Source of the DNA: Castellaniella sp049650445
GTDB taxonomy: Bacteria > Pseudomonadota > Gammaproteobacteria > Burkholderiales > Burkholderiaceae_B
Assembly (NCBI RefSeq): GCF_049650445.1
Contig: NZ_JBASAD010000035.1
Span: 89,765-153,764 of the forward strand
DNA length: 64,000 bases
Reading direction: 5' to 3'
Shown: in pieces, positions 1-7,849 of the stretch
How the letters are laid out: every line of letters starts with the position of its first letter
Position numbering within the stretch: the stretch's first letter is position 1
Notes under the pieces: model-generated
Databases searched by the model: none
Seen by the model: only the letters and a program-made list of their open reading frames with translations
Told to the model about the DNA's origin: nothing
Position numbers and translations under genes: made by a program

Positions 1-41
1 CGACGATTGCGGCGGCGTTGCTCTGGGGTCATCTCATCCAT
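1..41 (-). CDS. Cytochrome oxidase small assembly protein, 5' end only
   Basis: Only the first codons are in the window. Read leftwards from position 41 the sequence gives MDEM followed by TPEQRRRNRR, the typical start of the very small single-membrane-segment protein found between ctaD and ctaG in Burkholderiales. An internal ATG at 32 is an equally possible start. It lies one base after the ctaD stop codon, so it is probably cotranscribed and translationally coupled with the oxidase genes. The identification rests on about 13 residues and on position. Confidence 0.55.
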   Translation of the reverse strand, partial: MDEMTPEQRRRNR

Positions 42-42
42 C

Positions 43-1656
43 TCAGTGGCTGGCGTCGTACTGGGGCGGCGTCACGAAGGTGTGGTAAGGCGCCGGCGAG
101 GGCACCGTCCACTCCAGACCTTCGGCGCCTTCCCAGGGGTTGGCTGCCGCCGGGGCGCCGTTGCCGCGTGCCGCTTTGATCACGATGTAGGCGAACAGCA
201 GTTGCGACAGACCGAACCAGAAGGCGCCGATCGTGGCGATCTGGTGGAAGTCGGTGAACTGCGCGGAGTAGTCCGCGTAGCGGCGCGGCATGCCGGCCAG
301 GCCCAGGAAGTGCATCGGGAAGAAGGTGATGTTGAACGAGATCATCGTCATCCAGAAGTGCCACTTGCCCAGACGCTCGTCGTACATGGTCCCGGTCCAT
401 TTCGGCAGCCAGTAATAGGTGGCGCCGAACAGGGCGAACAGCGATCCGGCCACCAGCACGTAGTGGAAGTGCGCCACCACGTAATAGGTATCCTGGACCT
501 GGATGTCGATCGGCGCGACCGCCACCACCAGGCCGGTGAAGCCGCCGATGGTGAACACGAAGATGAAGCCGATGGCGAACAGCATCGGGGTTTCAAAGGT
601 CATGGCGCCGCGCCACATGGTGGCCGTCCAGTTGAAGACCTTGACCCCGGTGGGGATGGAGATCAGCATCGTGCCGTACATGAAGAACAACTGGGCGGTG
701 ACCGGCATGCCGGTGGTGAACATGTGGTGAGCCCACACCAGGAACGACAGGATGGCGATGGCGCAGATGGCATACACCATCGACGCGTAGCCAAACAGCC
801 GCTTGCGCGCAAAGGTCGGCACGATCTGCGACACCATCCCGAAGGCCGGCAGAATCATGATGTAGACCTCGGGGTGACCGAAGAACCAGAACACGTGCTG
901 GTACAGCACCGGGTCGCCGCCGCCGGCGGCGTTGAAGAAGTGGGTGCCGAAGTGACGGTCGGTGAGCAGCATCGTGACGGCGGCGGCCAGCACCGGCATC
1001 ACGGCCAGCAGCAGGTAGGCCGTGACCAGCCAGGACCAGCAGAACAGCGGCATCTTCATCAGGCTCATGCCGGGGGCGCGCATGTTCAGGATGGTGACGA
1101 TGATGTTGATCGCGCCCATGATGGACGAGGCGCCCAGGACGTGGACGGCGAAGATCGCGAAATCCATGCCCGGCCCCATCTGCAGCGACAGCGGCGCGTA
1201 CATGGTCCAGCCCGAGGCGTTGGCCCCGCCCGGCACGAAGAACGAGGCCGTCAGCAGGATCGCACCCACCGGCAGCAGCCAGAAGCTGAAGTTGTTCATC
1301 CGCGCGAAGGCCATGTCGGACGCGCCGATCTGCAGCGGGATCATCCAGTTGGCGAAGCCCACGAAGGCGGGCATGATCGCGCCGAAGATCATGATCAGCC
1401 CGTGCATCGTGGTGAACTGGTTGAACAGTTCGGGCTGGAAGAACTGGATGCCGGGTTCGAACAGTTCGGTACGCAGCAGCAGGGCCAGCGTACCGCCCTC
1501 CAGCAGCATGCAGAACGAGAAGATCAAATACATCGTGCCGATGTCTTTGTGATTCGTGGCGAACACCCAGCGCCGCCAGCCCGTCGGGGCGTGGTGGTGG
1601 GCGTGTTCGTCATGCCCGCTGTGGGGTGGAATGTGGTCGACCGTAACGCTGCTCAT
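43..1656 (-). CDS. ctaD: Cytochrome c oxidase subunit I (aa3 type)
   Basis: This is the catalytic, twelve-helix inner-membrane subunit of the aa3 terminal oxidase, which reduces oxygen to water and pumps protons. The 537-residue product starts MSSVTVDH with a His-rich N-terminus and then reads TNHKDIGTMYLIF, the usual start of the COX1 domain. The CuB and tyrosine crosslink motif FGHPEVYIMILP, the pair AHHMFTTG and the haem a/a3 ligand region VVAHFHYVLVAGS are all present. An in-frame extension to 2199 exists but runs through the ctaC gene, so I start at 1656, just after the intergenic gap. It is the second gene of a ctaC-ctaD operon. Confidence 0.97.
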   Translation of the reverse strand: MSSVTVDHIPPHSGHDEHAHHHAPTGWRRWVFATNHKDIGTMYLIFSFCMLLEGGTLALLLRTELFEPGIQFFQPELFNQFTTMHGLIMIFGAIMPAFVGFANWMIPLQIGASDMAFARMNNFSFWLLPVGAILLTASFFVPGGANASGWTMYAPLSLQMGPGMDFAIFAVHVLGASSIMGAINIIVTILNMRAPGMSLMKMPLFCWSWLVTAYLLLAVMPVLAAAVTMLLTDRHFGTHFFNAAGGGDPVLYQHVFWFFGHPEVYIMILPAFGMVSQIVPTFARKRLFGYASMVYAICAIAILSFLVWAHHMFTTGMPVTAQLFFMYGTMLISIPTGVKVFNWTATMWRGAMTFETPMLFAIGFIFVFTIGGFTGLVVAVAPIDIQVQDTYYVVAHFHYVLVAGSLFALFGATYYWLPKWTGTMYDERLGKWHFWMTMISFNITFFPMHFLGLAGMPRRYADYSAQFTDFHQIATIGAFWFGLSQLLFAYIVIKAARGNGAPAAANPWEGAEGLEWTVPSPAPYHTFVTPPQYDASH

Positions 1657-1742
1657 TGAATGCCTCCTTCCTGGGACGCGCCGCCTTCCGGGGCGGCGCG
1701 AGGGAAATTCGTGTGTTTTCGCCGTGTGGGTTGCGGGCCGGA

Positions 1743-2903
1743 TCAGCGCAGGGCCTTGACGTCCGAGGGCTGGACGACAGGGTCGGGACCCTTGCCCGCA
1801 TTGTCCCACGCGTTGCGCGTATACGTGATGACTGCGGCGATCTGCGTGTCGCTGAGCTGGTCGCGGAAGGCGGCCATCGCTGTGCCCGGATGCCCGTTCA
1901 GCACCGTCTCGATCTGGCCTTTCATCGGTGCCAGCACGAATTTGGTGTTCCCGTTCAGGGCCGGGAAGGTGCCCGGAATGCCCTGGCCGTTGGCCTGGTG
2001 GCAGGCCACGCAGGTGGTGGAGAAGACTTCCTTGCCCTTGGCGATCAGTTCGTCCTTGGACCAGGTCTTGTTCGGATCTTCGGCGGCAGCGGCCATGGCG
2101 GTCTTTTGCTGCGTGACCCACTGAGCGTAGTCTTCCTGGGATTTGACCTCGACTACGATCGGCATGTAGGCGTGGTTCTTGCCGCAGAGTTCGGCGCACT
2201 GGCCGCGGTAGATGCCCGGCTTGTCGGCACGGAACCAGGTGTCACGCAGGAAGCCCGGGACGGCGTCCTGCTTGACGCCCAGTTCAGGCACCATCCAGGA
2301 GTGGATCACGTCGTCGGCCGTCAGCACGACACGGACTTTCTGGTTGACCGGCACCACCATGGGCTGGTCGACTTCCATCAGGTAAGTGTTGCCGATGGGC
2401 GCCTTGCCGTTGATCTGTTCCTGAGGCGTGGTCAGGTTCGACAGGAAACGCACCCCCGTCGCCGGACCGTCGAGGTATTCATACCCCCACTTCCATTGGT
2501 AGCCGGTGGCCTTGATGGTCAGATCGGCGCTGGAGGTGTCCTTCATCGCGACCACGGTGCGGGTGGCCGGGATGGCCATGCCGATGATGATCAGAAAGGG
2601 GATCACCGTCCAGGTGAGCTCCAGACCGAGGTGTTCCTCGAACTTGGCGGCCTTGTAGCCTTTGTCCTTGCGGTGGCGGATGATGGAATACAGCATCACG
2701 CCGAACACGCCGATGAAGATCAGCGTACAGATGATCAGCATCATCCAGTGCAGGGAATAGATTTCCCGCGCGATGGGCGTGACCCCGGTGTGGAGGTTGA
2801 GCTGGTTGACCGCCGGGCCCCCCGGCATATCCTGAACCTGTGCCCCGGCAATTGTCGCCCACGATAGCGCGATCATGCCCAACGTCCCTCTGACCATCTT
2901 CAT
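1743..2903 (-). CDS. ctaC: Cytochrome c oxidase subunit II with fused cytochrome c domain
   Basis: This subunit carries the CuA centre that accepts electrons from cytochrome c and passes them to subunit I. The 386-residue protein has a cleavable signal peptide (about residues 1-21), two membrane helices (about 52-75 and 95-115), then the periplasmic cupredoxin domain with CuA ligands His201, Cys236, Glu238, Cys240, His244 and Met247 (QCAELCGKNHAYM). A C-terminal class I cytochrome c domain has the haem motif CVACH at 298-302 and a likely axial Met near 343, making it a caa3-like fusion common in proteobacteria. An FNR-type box lies about 40 bp upstream. Confidence 0.96.
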   Translation of the reverse strand: MKMVRGTLGMIALSWATIAGAQVQDMPGGPAVNQLNLHTGVTPIAREIYSLHWMMLIICTLIFIGVFGVMLYSIIRHRKDKGYKAAKFEEHLGLELTWTVIPFLIIIGMAIPATRTVVAMKDTSSADLTIKATGYQWKWGYEYLDGPATGVRFLSNLTTPQEQINGKAPIGNTYLMEVDQPMVVPVNQKVRVVLTADDVIHSWMVPELGVKQDAVPGFLRDTWFRADKPGIYRGQCAELCGKNHAYMPIVVEVKSQEDYAQWVTQQKTAMAAAAEDPNKTWSKDELIAKGKEVFSTTCVACHQANGQGIPGTFPALNGNTKFVLAPMKGQIETVLNGHPGTAMAAFRDQLSDTQIAAVITYTRNAWDNAGKGPDPVVQPSDVKALR

Positions 2904-2940
2904 GTTGTCCCTTTGTTTGGCGTGTATTTCTCAGGGTCGG

Positions 2941-2954
2941 TTGACCTTCATCAA
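2941..2954 (-). promoter_or_regulatory. FNR/ANR-type box upstream of ctaC
   Basis: The sequence TTGACCTTCATCAA matches nine of the ten defined bases of the FNR/CRP-family consensus TTGAT-N4-ATCAA. It is centred about 44 bp upstream of the ctaC start codon. A site this close to the promoter suggests oxygen-dependent control of the aa3 oxidase, probably repression at low oxygen. The direction of control is inferred. Confidence 0.55.
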
Positions 2955-3170
2955 AGAAAAACGGGAGAACAACCGGGTCCTGCACACATGGCTGGATCGC
3001 CAGGCCGTAAAATGAATCGCGGATGCTGTAGCCTGGGTACCCTTATAAACCTGAAGGGATTATAGCCACTGCCCGAGGCTTGTACAGGCGCGTCCCTGCT
3101 CTCTTTGTAGGCTTTTCCGGGTTTCCACCAATCCCCCAGCCTGCGTGGATGCTGCTTGTATGCCGCTTGC

Positions 3171-3216
3171 GCATGCATCTCCTGCGATCCGCGCATGCAT
3201 CAACGATGCATGCATC
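3171..3216. repeat. Three GCATGCATC repeats upstream of the Nudix gene
   Basis: GCATGCATC occurs at 3171-3179, 3193-3201 and 3208-3216. The last copy is part of the perfect 12-bp palindrome GATGCATGCATC at 3205-3216. The repeats lie directly upstream of the presumed -10 hexamer TACAAT (3220-3225), where a repressor or activator would sit, so they may be operator sites. The cognate protein is unknown. Confidence 0.45.
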
Positions 3217-3219
3217 AAT

Positions 3220-3225
3220 TACAAT
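3220..3225 (+). promoter_or_regulatory. -10 element placed for a leaderless Nudix transcript
   Basis: TACAAT differs from the sigma-70 -10 consensus at one base and is separated from the Nudix ATG at 3232 by only six bases. Transcription would then start at or very near the start codon. No Shine-Dalgarno sequence is visible before this ATG, which supports the reading. No good -35 is seen; the GCATGCATC repeats occupy that region. Confidence 0.35.
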
Positions 3226-3231
3226 GCCCGG

Positions 3232-4074
3232 ATGGATTCTTCTTCAGTGGCCTTTGCCTTGGATGACCTCCAGACGCGCAATGCGCGTCTGGTCCGCCGT
3301 GCCCAGCAATTGCCGCCCGCAGGCGCCCGGCCGGTCACGATTGCGGGCCGGGTCGGGGGCTGGATCGGGCCGATTGCACAGACGGCCGTCGCCGATCTGC
3401 CGGGCGTGCACATCGAGCCAGAGGCCGTGCATTTCACGGCCGCGCCCACTGCGCGGCTGAGCCTCGACGCCGTGCTGCGCGAGGTGGCGCTGGCGTTGCG
3501 GGACGCGGGCTGCATCCGCGCCTGGCGCGATGAACTGCTGGACGTCATGGCCGAGGGCCAGACGCTGGCGCGCATCGAGCGTGGCGCCGTGCGGCCTCTG
3601 GGCCTGTTGACCCAGGCCGTGCACCTGAATGGCTGGTCGCCGGACGGCCGACTGTGGGTGGCGCGCCGTGCCTTGAACAAATCCACCGATCCCGGCCTGT
3701 GGGATACCTTGTCAGGCGGTCTGGTCGCTGCGGGCGAAGACCCTGAATCCGCACTGCTGCGCGAGACCTTCGAAGAAGCCGGTCTGCCGGCCGTGGCGCT
3801 GGCGGCGCATGGCCCGTTGCGCACGGTGCTGCGCATGCATCGCCGCCTGGGCGATGGCTATCAGGTCGAGAACGTGCTGCTCAGCGATTGCGTGCTGGAT
3901 GCGGGTGTCGCGCCCCGCAATCTGGATGGCGAAGTCCTGGAGTTCCGCTGCCTGGCGATGCCGGAGCTCTGGGATATGATCGTGCGTGGCGCCTTCACGC
4001 TGGAAGCCGAGCTGGCCATTCTGGATTCGCTGCGGCATCGCCTGAAGGCCGCGCCCGGCGGGGTGGCGTTCTAA
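3232..4074 (+). CDS. Nudix hydrolase with N-terminal DUF4743 domain
   Basis: The 280-residue protein has an N-terminal region of the DUF4743 type (about residues 1-115) followed by a Nudix domain. The Nudix box is visible in the segment GLVAAGEDPESALLRETFEE and the residues after it, close to the consensus GX5EX7REUXEEXGU. DUF4743-Nudix proteins resemble plant and fungal thiamine-pyrophosphate-processing hydrolases, but the substrate here cannot be read from sequence. I chose the ATG at 3232 (MDSSSVAF) because the in-frame extension to 3145 runs through the repeat region and a -10 hexamer. It stands alone, divergent from the oxidase genes. Confidence 0.85.
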   Translation: MDSSSVAFALDDLQTRNARLVRRAQQLPPAGARPVTIAGRVGGWIGPIAQTAVADLPGVHIEPEAVHFTAAPTARLSLDAVLREVALALRDAGCIRAWRDELLDVMAEGQTLARIERGAVRPLGLLTQAVHLNGWSPDGRLWVARRALNKSTDPGLWDTLSGGLVAAGEDPESALLRETFEEAGLPAVALAAHGPLRTVLRMHRRLGDGYQVENVLLSDCVLDAGVAPRNLDGEVLEFRCLAMPELWDMIVRGAFTLEAELAILDSLRHRLKAAPGGVAF

Positions 4075-4114
4075 TTCAATCATCCCGGCATGGTGCCGGC
4101 GGAGGCAATCCATC

Positions 4115-4681
4115 ATGGCGCAAGACTCCACCAATCCTTTCGTGCTGCCCGGCTTTGGCCAGCAGGGCGATGCCGCCCGCAATCCGCTGTTCGCCGGTCT
4201 GGACATGATGCGTCAGGCCTGGCAGAACATGGCGGGTGCAGGCGGCCTGAATGCGACGCAACTGACACCGATGTCGCTCGAAGAGCTCGACCGGCGCATC
4301 CGCGAGTTGCAGACGGTGCAGAACTGGCTGCAGTTGAACGCCACGATGCTGGCCAACACCATCCAGGGGATGGAAATCCAGCGCAGCACCCTGAGCACGC
4401 TCAAATCCTTCGCCGGCGGCGCCTTTCCGGGGGCGGCGGCGGATGCTGCCAGCCAGCCGGACGCGGCGAGTGCAGACTACGCTCGCGCGGCAGGCGACTG
4501 GTGGAACATGGTGCAGCAGCAGTTCGAACAACTGTCGAGCGCGACGGCCGCCGGCCTGCAGGGCATGGCCGAATCGGCCGAGCAGGCCATGGCGCCCGCT
4601 GCAAAGAAGCGCGCTCCGGCCCGCAAGAAACCGGCTGCCTCGGCACGCAAGGCACCGGCCAAGAAGGCCGCCCGCCGATAG
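4115..4681 (+). CDS. phaM: PhaM-like polyhydroxyalkanoate granule regulatory protein
   Basis: The 188-residue product begins with the conserved NPFVLPGFGQQ stretch and a helical region (residues 25-95) with the signature ELDRRIRELQTVQNWLQLN, as in PhaM of Cupriavidus, which activates PHB synthase and tethers granules to the nucleoid. The tail from about residue 155 is an Ala/Lys/Arg-rich histone-H1-like segment suited to DNA binding. No phaC, phaB or other phasin gene lies nearby, so the role is inferred from family resemblance. Proteins with this N-terminal domain are often annotated only as hypothetical. Confidence 0.75.
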   Translation: MAQDSTNPFVLPGFGQQGDAARNPLFAGLDMMRQAWQNMAGAGGLNATQLTPMSLEELDRRIRELQTVQNWLQLNATMLANTIQGMEIQRSTLSTLKSFAGGAFPGAAADAASQPDAASADYARAAGDWWNMVQQQFEQLSSATAAGLQGMAESAEQAMAPAAKKRAPARKKPAASARKAPAKKAARR

Positions 4682-4715
4682 GGCAGGTTCATATTCCACT
4701 TCCACGCGTATCTTC

Positions 4716-6083
4716 ATGCTGAATATCATCATTCTGGCCGCCGGCCTGGGCAAGCGCATGCAGTCCGACCTGCCCAAAGTCCTGCACCCGATCGCCGGCA
4801 AGCCCATGCTGGCCCACGTCCTGGATTCGGCGCGCGCCCTGACACCCGATCGGATCGTGGTCGTCGCCGGCCATGGGGCCGAGCGGGTCCAGGCGGCTTT
4901 CGCGGGTCAGGATCTGTGCTTTGCCCTGCAGCAGCCCCAACTGGGCACGGGCCATGCGGTGATGCAGGCGCTGCCCCAGTTGCTGGAAGGCGATGCGGAC
5001 GACGTCAGTCTGGTGCTGTACGGTGACGTGCCGCTGGTGCGCGCGGACACCCTGCGGGCGCTGCTGCAGGCGCGTGGCGCGGGCCTGGCGCTGCTGACCG
5101 AGACGCTGGCTGATCCGGCCGGCTACGGCCGCATCGTGCGCGACGATCAGGGCCACATCTGCCGCATCGTCGAACACAAGGACGCCAGCCCGGCTGAGCT
5201 TGCCCTGCGCGAGGTCAACACCGGCATTCTGGCCGCTCCCACGGCGGCGTTGCGGGACTGGTTGGGCCGGATCGACAACCGCAATGCCCAGGGCGAATAC
5301 TATCTGACCGACATCGTCGGCCTGGCCGTCGCCGATGGCGTGCCCGTGTCGCACGCTCAGCCCTCGGCCGGCTGGGAAACGCTGGGCGTGAACAGCCGCG
5401 TGCAGCAGGCCCAGCTCGAGCGCGTCTGGCAGGGCGAGCAAGCCCGCGTGCTGCTGGAACAGGGCGTCACCCTGGCCGACCCGGCACGCTTCGACCTGCG
5501 CGGCTCGCTGTCCTGCGGGCGCGACGTCTTCATCGACGTGGGGTGCGTCTTCGAAGGCGAGGTCCATCTGGCCGACGGCGTGCGCGTCGGGCCGCATTGC
5601 GTGATCCGCGACGCACAGATCGGAACCGGCTCGACCTTGGACGCCTACACCCACGTCGAAGGTGCCCGGGTGGCCGAAGGCGCCCGGATCGGCCCCTATG
5701 CCCGCCTGCGGCCGGGCGCCGACATCGGCCCGGACGCTCATGTGGGCAATTTCGTCGAACTGAAGAAAACCCGTCTGGGCCGGGGGTCCAAGGCCAATCA
5801 CCTGGCCTACCTGGGCGACGCCGAGATCGGCGAGCGCGTCAACGTCGGCGCGGGCACCATCACCTGCAACTACGACGGCGTCAACAAATTCCAGACCGTG
5901 ATCGAGGACGATGCCTTCATCGGCTCGGACACGCAACTGGTCGCGCCGGTGCGAGTCGGCAAGGGGGCCACGCTGGGCGCGGGCACGACCCTGACGAAGG
6001 ACGCGCCCGCAGGCGAACTGACCCTGTCGCGGGCGCGGCAGCAGTCCGTGCCGGGCTGGAAGCGGCCGACGCGCAAGTCCTGA
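4716..6083 (+). CDS. glmU: Bifunctional UDP-GlcNAc pyrophosphorylase / glucosamine-1-phosphate acetyltransferase
   Basis: GlmU acetylates glucosamine-1-phosphate and couples it to UTP, giving UDP-GlcNAc for peptidoglycan and LPS. The 455-residue length is standard. The N-terminal nucleotidyltransferase signature LAAGLGKRMQSDLPKVLHP is at residues 7-25, and the C-terminal half is a left-handed beta helix of hexapeptide repeats ending in VGAGTITCNYDGVNKFQT and the active-site loop region. The start at 4716 matches the family N-terminus; the longer frame upstream overlaps phaM. The next gene follows after 16 bp and may be cotranscribed. Confidence 0.97.
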   Translation: MLNIIILAAGLGKRMQSDLPKVLHPIAGKPMLAHVLDSARALTPDRIVVVAGHGAERVQAAFAGQDLCFALQQPQLGTGHAVMQALPQLLEGDADDVSLVLYGDVPLVRADTLRALLQARGAGLALLTETLADPAGYGRIVRDDQGHICRIVEHKDASPAELALREVNTGILAAPTAALRDWLGRIDNRNAQGEYYLTDIVGLAVADGVPVSHAQPSAGWETLGVNSRVQQAQLERVWQGEQARVLLEQGVTLADPARFDLRGSLSCGRDVFIDVGCVFEGEVHLADGVRVGPHCVIRDAQIGTGSTLDAYTHVEGARVAEGARIGPYARLRPGADIGPDAHVGNFVELKKTRLGRGSKANHLAYLGDAEIGERVNVGAGTITCNYDGVNKFQTVIEDDAFIGSDTQLVAPVRVGKGATLGAGTTLTKDAPAGELTLSRARQQSVPGWKRPTRKS

Positions 6084-6099
6084 CACAGTCTGGCGCGCC

Positions 6100-7155
6100 A
6101 TGCGCATCCTGCATCTGAATCTGGAAAAAGGCTGGCGGGGCGGCGAACGCCAGACCCTGTTCACGCTGCGCGGCCTGCGTGCGGGCGGCCACGAGGTCGC
6201 TCTGGCGGCGCGCGCGGGCGGGCCGTTGGCCGAACGTGCCGCCGCCGAAGGCATTCCGGTGCTCGCTTGCCGTGGTGCCCTGGGTCTGGCGCGCGTCCTG
6301 CTGACGGCGGGCTGGCGTTACGACGTGCTGCATGCGCAGACGGCCCAGGCCATGAGCCTGCTGGCGGTTTTCCGGCCGTTGCTGCGCGCCGCGCTGGTGT
6401 TCACGCGCCGCACGGCGTTCGACGCCCCGGGCGCGGCGGACCGGCATCGCTGGAAATGGGCGCGCGCCGATGCGCTGGTGGCGATCAGCGAGGCTGCTGC
6501 GGCGGCGCCCCGGGCGCTGGGCCTGCCCGTCACCGTCATTCCCAGCGCGGTCGAGGCCGTGCCGGCCGATCCGCAAGGGATGGACGATCTGCGGATGCGC
6601 TTTGGTCTGGAAGGCCGCCGCGTGGTGGTCACGGCGGCGGCGCTCAGCCCGGAAAAGGACCCGTTGACCCTGATCGATGCGATCGACATGCTGCGCCGCG
6701 ATCACCCGGACGTGCTGTGCCTGCATTGCGGTGCGGATGGCGCGGCGGCCGGCGCGGCGCGCGCACGCGTGACCGAGCTGGGGCTGGGCGATCATTACCG
6801 GTTCGCGGGCTTTCTGTCCCGCGTGGCGGATGCGCTGGCGCTGGCCGAGGTCTACGTCAGCAGTTCGCGTTTCGAGGCGCTGGGCACCAGCGTGCTGGAT
6901 GCCTGTCTGGCCGGACTGCCGGTGGTCGCCACGGAGGTGGGCGGGCACCGCGAGATCCTGGCTCCGGACCGGGGCCTGCTGGCCCCGGCGGGCGATGCCG
7001 CGATCCTGGCACGCCGCCTGGCCTGGGTGCTGGATCACCCGCAGGCCGCCCGGGACATGGGCGAACGGGCGCGGGCGATGACGGCGCGGGAATACGCCGT
7101 GCCCGCCATGGTGGCGCGCTACGAAAGCCTGTATCGCGGGCTGAGGCGGGTGTAG
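6100..7155 (+). CDS. GT4-family glycosyltransferase
   Basis: The 351-residue protein has the two-Rossmann-fold GT-B layout. The N-terminal acceptor domain starts MRILHLNLEKGWRGGERQT, and the C-terminal nucleotide-sugar domain contains SRFEALGTSVLDACLAG with the conserved Glu of the EX7E-type motif, followed by LPVVATEVGG. Position ahead of waaC and waaA suggests a role in LPS core or another surface glycan, transferring a sugar from a nucleotide donor at the cytoplasmic face. Donor and acceptor cannot be assigned. It follows glmU closely on the same strand. Confidence 0.85.
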   Translation: MRILHLNLEKGWRGGERQTLFTLRGLRAGGHEVALAARAGGPLAERAAAEGIPVLACRGALGLARVLLTAGWRYDVLHAQTAQAMSLLAVFRPLLRAALVFTRRTAFDAPGAADRHRWKWARADALVAISEAAAAAPRALGLPVTVIPSAVEAVPADPQGMDDLRMRFGLEGRRVVVTAAALSPEKDPLTLIDAIDMLRRDHPDVLCLHCGADGAAAGAARARVTELGLGDHYRFAGFLSRVADALALAEVYVSSSRFEALGTSVLDACLAGLPVVATEVGGHREILAPDRGLLAPAGDAAILARRLAWVLDHPQAARDMGERARAMTAREYAVPAMVARYESLYRGLRRV

Positions 7156-7194
7156 GGGCCTTGCGAAGCCGTGCCGCGGGGCTTCTGTGGGGCT

Positions 7195-7716
7195 TTACAG
7201 CGGCCGCAGCGTTTCGCGGTAATGCAGTCCGCGTTCGGCGTAGCTGCGGGCGCTTTCTTCCAGGTGGGCGACTTCTTCGTCGCTGAGGGTGCGCACCGCC
7301 TTGGCCGGCGTGCCCAGGATCAGGGATCGTTCCGGAAAGGTCTTGCCCTCGGTGACCAGGGCGCCTGCGCCGACCAGGCTGTGGCGGCCGATCACGGCGC
7401 CGTTCAGGACCACGGCCTGGATGCCGATCAATGCGCCGTCTTCGACCGTGCAGCCATGCAGCATGGCCTGGTGGCCCACGGTGACGCTGCGGCCGATCCG
7501 CAACGGCTTGCCGGCGTCCACGTGCAGCACGGCGCCTTCCTGGATGTTGCTGTTTTCGCCAACGACGATGGGTTCGTTGTCGGCGCGGATGACGGCACCG
7601 GGCCAGACGCTGGCGCCGGCTTGCAGCGTGACGGCGCCGATCAGGGTGGCCTCGGCCGCCACGAAGGTGGACGGGTCGATCTGCGGGGTCAGGTCCCCCA
7701 GGGCGTAGCAGGTCAT
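7195..7716 (-). CDS. Gamma-class carbonic anhydrase family protein (YrdA/PaaY-like)
   Basis: The 173-residue protein is a trimeric left-handed beta-helix protein built from hexapeptide repeats. The metal-site histidines are visible in GAVLHVDAGKPL, VGHQAMLHGC and the surrounding repeats, as in YrdA, PaaY and archaeal Cam. The C-terminal helix (from about residue 140) is complete. Members may hydrate carbon dioxide or act as thioesterases; no neighbour decides which. It is transcribed against the flanking LPS genes. Confidence 0.88.
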   Translation of the reverse strand: MTCYALGDLTPQIDPSTFVAAEATLIGAVTLQAGASVWPGAVIRADNEPIVVGENSNIQEGAVLHVDAGKPLRIGRSVTVGHQAMLHGCTVEDGALIGIQAVVLNGAVIGRHSLVGAGALVTEGKTFPERSLILGTPAKAVRTLSDEEVAHLEESARSYAERGLHYRETLRPL

Positions 7717-7837
7717 CGGGTAGTCTCCGGGCAGGCCGCGCGGGGCGGGTGTCCGGCCCCCGAGGGGGCGGGCCGGTGCGGGCGGCGGGATGGTGTTTCG
7801 ATCGTAGCACGCCCGTCCGGAGGCCCTGGGCCGGCCC

Positions 7838-7843
7838 TATAAT
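7838..7843 (+). promoter_or_regulatory. Consensus -10 (TATAAT) abutting the waaC start codon
   Basis: A perfect TATAAT hexamer ends six bases before the waaC ATG at 7850. The expected start of transcription therefore coincides with the start codon, predicting a leaderless mRNA. No Shine-Dalgarno sequence is visible upstream of the ATG. No convincing -35 is seen in the GC-rich upstream sequence. Confidence 0.5.
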
Positions 7844-7849
7844 CGCGCC

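Larger units (their letters stand above)
2904..3231. other. Divergent intergenic region between ctaC and the Nudix gene
   Basis: No gene is visible in these 328 bp. The left part should hold the ctaC promoter, read leftwards, with an FNR-type box at 2941-2954. The right part holds three copies of a nine-base repeat and a -10-like hexamer almost touching the Nudix start codon. Short ORFs here have no plausible start or family resemblance. Confidence 0.7.

Noticed and set aside
7..1659. A 550-codon frame on the forward strand opposite ctaD
   Set aside because: It is antisense to a certain gene, rich in Arg, His and Gly, and has no family resemblance. Long mirror frames like this are a by-product of high GC at third codon positions.
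3171..3216. GCATGCATC repeats as a CRISPR array or transposon end
   Set aside because: The repeats are nine bases with unequal short spacing (13 and 6 bases) and have no spacers, cas genes or transposase nearby. Operator sites fit better.
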